Assembly (NCBI GenBank): GCA_002405875.1
Contig: DHMR01000067.1
Location: forward strand, 1 to 7,197
Length of the DNA: 7,197 nucleotides
Reading direction: 5' to 3'
DNA from: a bacterium UBA4637
GTDB taxonomy: Bacteria; Bacteroidota; Bacteroidia; Bacteroidales; Bacteroidaceae
Under the pieces are notes generated by a model. It saw only the letters and a list, made by a program, of their open reading frames with translations, did not search any database and was not told the DNA's origin. Of this stretch, positions 1 through 5,461 are shown piece by piece. The position numbers were made by a program, and so were the translations under genes. Each line of letters starts with the position of its first letter. Position 1 is the stretch's first letter.

Positions 1-44
1 AGCATCATTCTGCTATTTTTTGCCTTTTTAGACGTTCTTTTCTG

Positions 45-75
45 CAAAAATACAATAAATATTCCGGATAGCAAA
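45..75 (-). promoter_or_regulatory. Divergent Bacteroidota-type promoter pointing left
   Basis: Read on the minus strand, TTTG (bases 75-72) is followed after exactly 19 bases by TATTTTTG (52-45). This matches the Bacteroidota sigma-ABfr consensus TTTG-N19-TAnnTTTG. Transcription would leave the window at base 1. On the same strand two in-frame ATG codons occur at bases 8-6 and 5-3, which could begin a divergent gene, but only eight bases of it would be visible, so no gene is called. The promoter is seen by motif and spacing; its activity is inferred. Confidence 0.6.
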
Positions 76-190
76 ATATTGCAAGTGGGATTTGGAGGTG
101 AATTATTTGTAAAAGGGCGATTTCTTTACGAATTATCAAAAAGTAATGCAATATCATCAAAACGTAAAGTGCAGCTTTCAAATATTATGG

Positions 191-198
191 TATTTTTG
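191..198 (+). promoter_or_regulatory. Candidate -7 box for the PL11 lyase gene
   Basis: TATTTTTG matches the Bacteroidota -7 consensus TAnnTTTG and lies 25 bases before the chosen start codon at 224, implying a short leader. No clear TTTG lies 19 bases upstream (the bases there are AGTG), so an activator may be needed, as is common for polysaccharide utilization genes. The downstream sequence (CCACAA, then AATCTTA) resembles the region after the promoter of the second acetylesterase gene at 4098-4105. The rest of 53-223 shows no gene I can support. Confidence 0.45.
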
Positions 199-223
199 TG
201 CCACAATAAACAATCTTACAGAA

Positions 224-2092
224 ATGACGTACAAGCAAATTTCAATAATAGAAAAGGCACAACTTCTTTTGACTGCCGCTTTTACCCTGTCGTCTGTGGT
301 CACGACGCAAGCCCAAACCGTGACTCCGCTTTCGCAGATGGAGAAACTGGATCGAGGCGTGGTGGCTTTGCCAGCCCAGGATAAAGGGATATTTATCTCT
401 TGGCGCTTGTTGGGTACCGATCCTTCCACCACTTGCTTCGACGTGGAACGAAACGGAAAGGTGATAGCTCAGCATCTCCGACTCACCAACTATACCGACA
501 AGAAGGGTACCTTGAAAGATGTGTATCGCATCATTACCTATCAGCAGGAGCCCAAGATGGATGCTTCTGCCAAGAGGGAGGTATCTCGTGAGGTAAAGCC
601 TTGGGCTGACCTCTACAAGTCGTTGCCGATTAACAGACCGCAAGGGGGCGTGTCTCCCGATGGACGTTCCTATACTTATTCTCCCAATGATTGCAGTGTG
701 GGCGATGTGGATGGCGATGGCGAGTATGAGCTGATTGTGAAATGGGACCCTTCCAATTCGCACGACAATTCGCACAATGGATATACGGGCGATGTCATCT
801 TCGACTGTTATAAATGGGATGGTACCCAACTTTGGCGCATCGACCTAGGGAAGAACATCCGTGCCGGAGCCCACTATACCCAGTTCCTGGTCTATGACTT
901 CGATGGCGATGGCAAGGCGGAGATGATTTGCAAGACATCGGCTGGTTCGGTGGATGGAACTGGCAAATATGTGAGCGAAGCTGCTACCGATGCAGAAATC
1001 AAGGCCGTTGACAATCAAGCAGATTATCGCAATCAGGTGGGACGTGTCATGGAAGGTCCTGAGATGCTTACTGTGTTCAATGGAGAGACCGGCAAGGCCA
1101 TCCACACCATCTGGTACAATCCGAATCGAGCTTTCGGCGTAGGCAAACTGGTGGCGGAGGGCGAGAAACTAGAGAAGGGTTATCCTGCTTATTCTTCTAT
1201 CTGGGGCGACAAGGCAAATTATGGTAACCGTGGCGAGCGATACCTGGCCGGTGTGGCTTATCTTGATGGCGCAGACATGCAACCAAGTGCTGTGATGTGC
1301 CGTGGCTATTATACTCGTTCCTACCTCTGGGCGGTCGATTTCGATGGAAAGCAGTTGAAGACCAAGTGGCTTCATGCTTCCACGACGCCTCATGATTGGG
1401 TAGTGACCGATGCGGAAGGGAAAGTCATCAAAGAAGCTCATGGACTGAAAAATATAGATAAGGATGGCAGGGAAACCTCTGGCACTGCTTTTGCCCAAGG
1501 TGCTCATAGCTTGGCTGTGGGCGATGTGGACGGAGATGGATGCGACGAGATTACATACGGTTCGGCTGCCATCAACAACGATGGAAGTCTCCTTTACTCC
1601 ACTGGTTTGGGACATGGCGATGCACAGCATCTCGCCGACCTAGACCCTGACCGACCGGGCTTGGAATACTTCATGGTGCATGAGGCATATCCGTATGGTT
1701 CGGATTTGAGAGATGCCAAGACGGGTGAAATCCTCCTTCGTTCTTATGATAAGGATGATACGGGCAGAGGATTGGCTGCTGATATTGATGCCAACCATCG
1801 TGGAGCAGAACTCTGGAGTTCCGACAAACCAGTGGTTAAGGACATCAAGGGAAACACCATTCCTGTGTCTCGTATGCCGGCGATGAACTTCCGCATTTAT
1901 TGGGATGGTGACTTGCAGGATGAACTTCTTGCCAATGGTCGTCCCCCTCATTTCCCTCCTTATCTCCAGAAGTGGAAAGGAAGCGGTGGCTCTGCCATTG
2001 AGCAATGGAAAGCAACTCTTCGAGATGGGACATTCGGTAAGTTGCAACTGGTCGAAGGCAACTCCCAACCTTCAAGCCGACTTGTTCGGTGA
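224..2092 (+). CDS. Rhamnogalacturonan lyase, family PL11 (YesW/YesX type), C-terminus lost by frameshift
   Basis: Secreted polysaccharide lyase that would cleave the rhamnose-galacturonate backbone of RG-I by beta-elimination, probably in the periplasm or at the cell surface. The ATG at 224 is preferred over the upstream in-frame ATG at 146 because it begins a good signal peptide: a lysine-containing start, a hydrophobic LLLTAAFTLSSVV stretch and a cleavage site near TTQAQ. The mature N-terminus carries the family opening LDRGVVALPA and SWRLLGTDP. Three Asp-rich calcium-binding-like motifs typical of the PL11 beta-propeller follow: DVDGDGEYE (from residue 161), DFDGDGKAE (225) and DVDGDGCDE (434). 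The frame ends after 622 residues, but from about base 2022 the family sequence continues in another frame to 2297. A repaired protein would be about 690 residues, and the last ~26 residues here are out-of-frame sequence. Family assignment is firm; endo versus exo mode cannot be told. Confidence 0.9.
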   Translation: MTYKQISIIEKAQLLLTAAFTLSSVVTTQAQTVTPLSQMEKLDRGVVALPAQDKGIFISWRLLGTDPSTTCFDVERNGKVIAQHLRLTNYTDKKGTLKDVYRIITYQQEPKMDASAKREVSREVKPWADLYKSLPINRPQGGVSPDGRSYTYSPNDCSVGDVDGDGEYELIVKWDPSNSHDNSHNGYTGDVIFDCYKWDGTQLWRIDLGKNIRAGAHYTQFLVYDFDGDGKAEMICKTSAGSVDGTGKYVSEAATDAEIKAVDNQADYRNQVGRVMEGPEMLTVFNGETGKAIHTIWYNPNRAFGVGKLVAEGEKLEKGYPAYSSIWGDKANYGNRGERYLAGVAYLDGADMQPSAVMCRGYYTRSYLWAVDFDGKQLKTKWLHASTTPHDWVVTDAEGKVIKEAHGLKNIDKDGRETSGTAFAQGAHSLAVGDVDGDGCDEITYGSAAINNDGSLLYSTGLGHGDAQHLADLDPDRPGLEYFMVHEAYPYGSDLRDAKTGEILLRSYDKDDTGRGLAADIDANHRGAELWSSDKPVVKDIKGNTIPVSRMPAMNFRIYWDGDLQDELLANGRPPHFPPYLQKWKGSGGSAIEQWKATLRDGTFGKLQLVEGNSQPSSRLVR

Positions 2093-2297
2093 TTGGCGAG
2101 AGGAGGTCATCTACTGGGATGAGAGCGATGCCTCGCATCTCAATATCTTCACCACCAATGCGCCGACCGATTATCGAGTGCCTACCTTGATGCACGACCA
2201 TGTGTATCGCATGGGAGTGGCTTGGCAGAATGTAGGCTACAATCAGCCTCCTCACCTCGGATACTATCTGCCCGACAAGGCGGAGAAGGTTAAGTGA
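2019..2297 (+). pseudogene. Detached C-terminal part of the PL11 rhamnogalacturonan lyase
   Basis: This frame, one base ahead of the upstream lyase frame, encodes about 92 residues that are unmistakably the PL11 C-terminus: a SCNWSKATPN segment, LQADLFGDWREEV (the GDWREE core is at 2088-2105) and DHVYRMGVAWQN followed by YNQPPH. It ends at the TGA at 2295-2297. The two frames overlap around TGGAAAGCAACTCTTC (2006-2021). Removing one base there, for example from the GGAAA run, would join them into one conserved protein. No independent start or upstream signal suggests this piece is translated by itself. It may be a true mutation or a sequencing or assembly error. Confidence 0.85.
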
Positions 2298-2322
2298 AGA
2301 GTGAAGAACGAAGAGTGAAGAA
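2295..2322 (+). repeat. 14-base tandem repeat at the end of the lyase gene
   Basis: TGAAGAGTGAAGAA is followed directly by CGAAGAGTGAAGAA, so two copies differ only in their first base. The first copy contains the lyase stop codon (2295-2297). The repeat lies in the 66-base gap before the acetylesterase gene, which has no terminator-like hairpin, so genes 1 and 2 are probably cotranscribed. Confidence 0.75.
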
Positions 2323-2363
2323 TTCATATGTTTAATATGTAAGAAATAAAAACGAAAATACAA

Positions 2364-4013
2364 ATGAAAAGATTATTATTGACAATATCTTTGATGGCAG
2401 CCACGGCGACAGTGAGTCTTGCACAAGTGGTTCTGCCAGCACAAAAGGGCAAGCCTGTGGTGGCTGGTCCCATGAAAGATGTGAACCATGTCATCGACAA
2501 TACGGCGGACAGCTTGGAGAAGGCGATGACCGCTCGTATCCAACCGGGAACGAGTCGCAAGGGCAACAACCCGGTACTCTTTTTGATAGGTAACTCCACC
2601 ATGCGCAACGGAACCCTCGGCAATGGCAACAATGGTCAGTGGGGGTGGGGATATTATGAGCATGAGTTCTTCGACCCCAACAAAATTACGGTGGAGAATC
2701 AGGCTCTCGGTGGCATGAGCAGCCGTACCTTCTATAATCGTCTTTGGCCAGATGTACGCAAGGGCATCAAGAAGGGCGACTGGGTGATTATCTCCATCGG
2801 TCATAACGACAATGGCCCATATGATAGCGGCAGGGCTCGTGCCAGCATCCCTGGCATCGGCAAGGATTCGCTCAACGTGACCATCAAGGAGACGGGCGTG
2901 AAGGAGACGGTCTATACATACGGCGAGTATATGCGCAAGTACATCAATGACTGCAAGGCACTCGGTGCGCATCCTATCTTGATGTCGTTGACCCCTCGTG
3001 ATGCCTACGATGAGAACGACAAGATTGTAAGGGTGAACAAGACTTTCGGTCTTTGGGCCAAGCAGGTGGCAGAGCAGGAGCATGTGCCATTCGTTGACCT
3101 GAACGAGATCTCCGCTGCCAAACTCGATAGCTACGGCCATTGGAAGGAGAAGTATCACTTCTTTACCGACCATATCCACACCTCTCGCTTCGGTGCGATG
3201 ATGAACGCTCGTTCGGCTGCAGAGGGATTGGCAGAGAGCAAGGATCCATCTTTGGCTCCTCTCCAGGCGATGATGGTCAATGTGGCATTGCCTGTGGAGA
3301 ACTTCAAGCGTGAGCCGGGCAAACCTGTGGTCTTCTTCACAGGCGACAGTACCGTGAAGAATGAAGACAAGGACAAGGATGGCATGTGGGGCTGGGCTTC
3401 CCAGGCTTATACCATCTTCGATCCGAAGAAGATTACTTGCGTGAATGCAGCCAAGGCGGGGCGCAGTTCTCGCTCTTACCTCAACGAGGGCAGATGGGAG
3501 AAGGTGTACAACAGTCTTCAGCCAGGTGACTATGTGCTCATCGAGTTCGGACATAACGACATCTGCTCGATGACCGACAAGAAGGCGCGTGGTTCTATTG
3601 CTTGCGCCAAGGATACTTGCCATGTATACAAGTTGGACAATGGAAAGTACGAGGTGGTTTATTCCTTCGGTTGGTATCTGAAGAAGTTCATCCAGGATGT
3701 GCGTGAGAAGGGTGCCACCCCAATCCTCGTTTCCCTTACGCCTCGCAATGAGTGGCCTAACGGCAAGATGGAGCGTAGAAACGACAGCTATGGCAAGTGG
3801 TATCGTGAGATTGTGGACGAGACGGGCGTTGCCTTCCTCGACCTGCACAACATCGCCGCCGATTCCTATGAAAAGATTGGCAAGGAGAAGGTGAAGGAGT
3901 ATTACAAGAAGGATCATACCCACACCTCTCTCAAGGGTGCTCAGCACAATGCCAAATGTGTGGCTAAGGGCTTGAAGAAAATGAAGAGTCCTTTGGCGAA
4001 GTATTTGAAGTAA
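2364..4013 (+). CDS. Tandem-domain rhamnogalacturonan acetylesterase (two CE12/SGNH domains)
   Basis: Secreted esterase expected to remove acetyl groups from RG-I galacturonate, opening the backbone to the lyase. The 549-residue protein starts with a signal peptide (MKRLLLTISLMAATATVSLA, cleavage before Gln21). Domain 1 (about 70-310) has block I GNST with Ser78, GHND at 146-149 and the DHIH dyad at 269-272. Domain 2 (about 320-549) has GDST with Ser329, GHND at 396-399 and DHTH at 517-520. Both therefore keep the SGNH Ser, Gly, Asn and Asp-xx-His residues and look active. Paired segments such as HPILMSLTPR and TPILVSLTPR show the halves are homologous but well diverged. A typical CE12 enzyme has one such domain of roughly 230-250 residues, so this is an internal duplication or fusion. 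The start region is A-rich without a Shine-Dalgarno sequence, as usual in this phylum. It lies 66 bases after the lyase frame and probably shares its transcript. Other O-acetyl substrates are possible. Confidence 0.9.
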   Translation: MKRLLLTISLMAATATVSLAQVVLPAQKGKPVVAGPMKDVNHVIDNTADSLEKAMTARIQPGTSRKGNNPVLFLIGNSTMRNGTLGNGNNGQWGWGYYEHEFFDPNKITVENQALGGMSSRTFYNRLWPDVRKGIKKGDWVIISIGHNDNGPYDSGRARASIPGIGKDSLNVTIKETGVKETVYTYGEYMRKYINDCKALGAHPILMSLTPRDAYDENDKIVRVNKTFGLWAKQVAEQEHVPFVDLNEISAAKLDSYGHWKEKYHFFTDHIHTSRFGAMMNARSAAEGLAESKDPSLAPLQAMMVNVALPVENFKREPGKPVVFFTGDSTVKNEDKDKDGMWGWASQAYTIFDPKKITCVNAAKAGRSSRSYLNEGRWEKVYNSLQPGDYVLIEFGHNDICSMTDKKARGSIACAKDTCHVYKLDNGKYEVVYSFGWYLKKFIQDVREKGATPILVSLTPRNEWPNGKMERRNDSYGKWYREIVDETGVAFLDLHNIAADSYEKIGKEKVKEYYKKDHTHTSLKGAQHNAKCVAKGLKKMKSPLAKYLK

Positions 4014-4031
4014 AAAACTTTCTTCAAATAC
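4001..4031 (+). other. Perfect hairpin spanning the stop codon of the tandem esterase
   Basis: GTATTTGAAG (4001-4010) is the exact reverse complement of CTTCAAATAC (4022-4031), giving a 10-base-pair stem with an 11-base loop that contains the TAA stop codon. No T-run follows, so it is not a standard intrinsic terminator. It may protect the 3' end of the transcript or help the terminator 30 bases downstream. The symmetry is seen directly; the function is inferred. Confidence 0.6.
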
Positions 4032-4061
4032 GGTTAAATATGAACAATATTCATGTAAGAT

Positions 4062-4096
4062 GGACAAAAAGCATAGTTGCTTTTTGTCCTTTTTTT
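4062..4096 (+). terminator. Rho-independent terminator after the tandem esterase gene
   Basis: GGACAAAAAGCA (4062-4073) and TGCTTTTTGTCC (4078-4089) form a perfect 12-base-pair stem with a TAGT loop, followed at once by seven T residues (4090-4096). This is a textbook intrinsic terminator on the plus strand, 48 bases past the esterase stop codon. It should separate the unit containing genes 1-2 from genes 3-4. Confidence 0.88.
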
Positions 4097-4105
4097 GTAA
4101 TTTTG
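4076..4105 (+). promoter_or_regulatory. Promoter for the second acetylesterase and GH2 genes
   Basis: TAATTTTG (4098-4105) matches the Bacteroidota -7 consensus TAnnTTTG exactly. GTTG (4076-4079) lies 18 bases upstream as a three-of-four match to the -33 TTTG. The -33 element falls in the loop and right arm of the terminator hairpin and the -7 box begins two bases after the T-run, so the two signals are interlocked. The predicted leader to the ATG at 4175 is about 60 bases, A-rich and without obvious structure. Confidence 0.6.
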
Positions 4106-4174
4106 CCACAAAATCTTAAAACAGCAAACAATTGTAGTGAATAATAACAATAAAAACGATAAACAACTATCAAG

Positions 4175-5431
4175 ATGAAAACAAATCATTTCCTATTTGC
4201 AAGTTTATTGCTGTTGGCTTCCGCTGTGGAGGTCAAGGCACAGAGTTATGATATAGACTTGACCAAGGCTCAACCTACTTATTCCGTAGAGAACGGCAAG
4301 GGCTACGACATCGTGGCCGCCCCGAATGCTAAAGGCAATGCTCCTTTCTTTTATTCGGTGAAAGTGGCTGATGGCAACTATAAGGTTACTGTGGTACTGG
4401 GCTCCAAGAAAAAGGCGGGCAAGACGGTGGTACGTGCAGAGAACCGCCGACTGATGCTTGATGAGGTGAGCACCAAGAAGGGCGAGTTCAAGACTTACTC
4501 TTTCATCGTGAACAAGCGCAGTCCTTATATCTCCGAAAAGGAAAATGTGAAGATCAAGCCTCGTGAGAAAGATTACTTTACATGGGATGAGAAATTGACT
4601 TTGGAGTTTACAGGTGCTGCCCCTGTCGTGAAGAGCATCAAGGTGGAGCCTACTCCTGCTGAGACAACTACCGTATTCCTTTGCGGTAACTCTACCGTAG
4701 TCGATCAGTTCACCGAGCCATACGCTTCTTGGGGACAGATGATAACTCGCTGGTTTGGTCCCGAGGTGGCCATCTCCAATCATGCCGAGAGTGGTTTGAC
4801 GGCAGGCTCTTTCTTGGCTTCCAATCGCTTGGACAAGGTGTTGGCGATGATGAAGAAGGGCGACTACGTGATTTGTGAGTTCGGGCACAACGACCAGAAG
4901 GAGAAATATGCGGGCAGTGGTGCTTGGTATAACTTCTCTTTCAATTTGAAGAAGTTTATCGACGAGGTGCGCAAGAAAGGTGGTAACATCATCTTCGTGA
5001 CCCCTACCCAGCGCCGTCGCTTTGACGATGCTACCCATACGAAGATACAGGAGACTCATGGCGACTATCCTGATGCGATGCGTGCCGTGGCAAAACGTGA
5101 GGGAGTGCCTGTCATCGAACTCCATGACATGACCCGTACTTTCTTCGAGACACTAGGCTATCAGAATAGTACCAAGGCTTTGGTACATTATCCTGCCAAT
5201 ACATTCCCTAATCAGCCTAAGGCGCTCGCCGACAACACCCACTTCAATCCATACGGAGCTTACGAAGTGGCGAAGATGGTGGTAATGGGAATGAAACAGC
5301 TTAATTTGCCTATCGTGAAGTATCTGCGTTCGGATTGGAAGGACTTCGACCCAGCCAAGCCTGATGACTACAATAAGTTCGTTTGGTATCCATCGGTGAA
5401 GCAAGATACGACCAAGCCAGACGGAAACTGA
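4175..5431 (+). CDS. Rhamnogalacturonan acetylesterase (CE12, SGNH hydrolase) with N-terminal beta-rich domain
   Basis: Secreted carbohydrate esterase of 418 residues, expected to deacetylate RG-I. The signal peptide (MKTNHFLFASLLLLASAVEVKA) is cleaved before Gln23. Residues about 24-160 form a beta-rich, galactose-binding-like or fibronectin-like module (for example VADGNYKVTVVLG) common ahead of the catalytic domain in Bacteroidota CE12 enzymes. The catalytic domain has block I GNST with nucleophile Ser173, a Gly in the HAESG segment, GHND at 237-240 and DNTH at 353-356 supplying the Asp-His pair. All SGNH residues are therefore present. It has its own promoter and follows a terminator; the GH2 gene starts 27 bases downstream, so the two are likely cotranscribed. 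It is clearly diverged from both domains of the upstream tandem esterase and may prefer other acetyl positions or oligosaccharide sizes (inference). Confidence 0.9.
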   Translation: MKTNHFLFASLLLLASAVEVKAQSYDIDLTKAQPTYSVENGKGYDIVAAPNAKGNAPFFYSVKVADGNYKVTVVLGSKKKAGKTVVRAENRRLMLDEVSTKKGEFKTYSFIVNKRSPYISEKENVKIKPREKDYFTWDEKLTLEFTGAAPVVKSIKVEPTPAETTTVFLCGNSTVVDQFTEPYASWGQMITRWFGPEVAISNHAESGLTAGSFLASNRLDKVLAMMKKGDYVICEFGHNDQKEKYAGSGAWYNFSFNLKKFIDEVRKKGGNIIFVTPTQRRRFDDATHTKIQETHGDYPDAMRAVAKREGVPVIELHDMTRTFFETLGYQNSTKALVHYPANTFPNQPKALADNTHFNPYGAYEVAKMVVMGMKQLNLPIVKYLRSDWKDFDPAKPDDYNKFVWYPSVKQDTTKPDGN

Positions 5432-5433
5432 TT

Positions 5434-5461
5434 AATAATTTATAATGAATAATTTATAATG
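5434..5461 (+). repeat. Perfect 14-base tandem repeat that supplies the GH2 start codon
   Basis: AATAATTTATAATG occurs twice in direct succession (5434-5447 and 5448-5461) and fills nearly all of the gap between the esterase stop and the GH2 gene. The last three bases of the second copy are the GH2 ATG. The ATG of the first copy opens a four-codon reading frame (Met-Asn-Asn-Leu) whose TAA (5457-5459) overlaps the GH2 start as TAATG, a layout that could couple translation. Confidence 0.8.

Noticed and set aside
146..223. The upstream ATG as the start of the lyase
   Set aside because: It would add 26 residues before a normal signal peptide and would place the start upstream of the candidate -7 box at 191-198. 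The ATG at 224 fits export better.
79..384. A small plus-strand frame upstream of and overlapping the lyase gene
   Set aside because: It needs a non-ATG start, overlaps the lyase signal peptide region in another frame and has no recognisable motif.
2006..2022. Programmed ribosomal frameshifting in the lyase gene
   Set aside because: No recognisable slippery heptamer, rare-codon/stop arrangement or downstream pseudoknot is evident, and PL11 enzymes are not known to use recoding. Mutation or sequence error is the simpler explanation.
2376..4109. A long minus-strand open frame of 577 codons opposite the tandem esterase gene
   Set aside because: It lies entirely antisense to a gene with clear SGNH motifs, its translation shows no recognisable domain, and it runs through the terminator. 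It is a codon-bias shadow.
2295..5461. The 14-base direct repeats as CRISPR or attachment sites
   Set aside because: Each has only two adjacent copies with no spacers, and there are no cas, integrase or transposase genes nearby.
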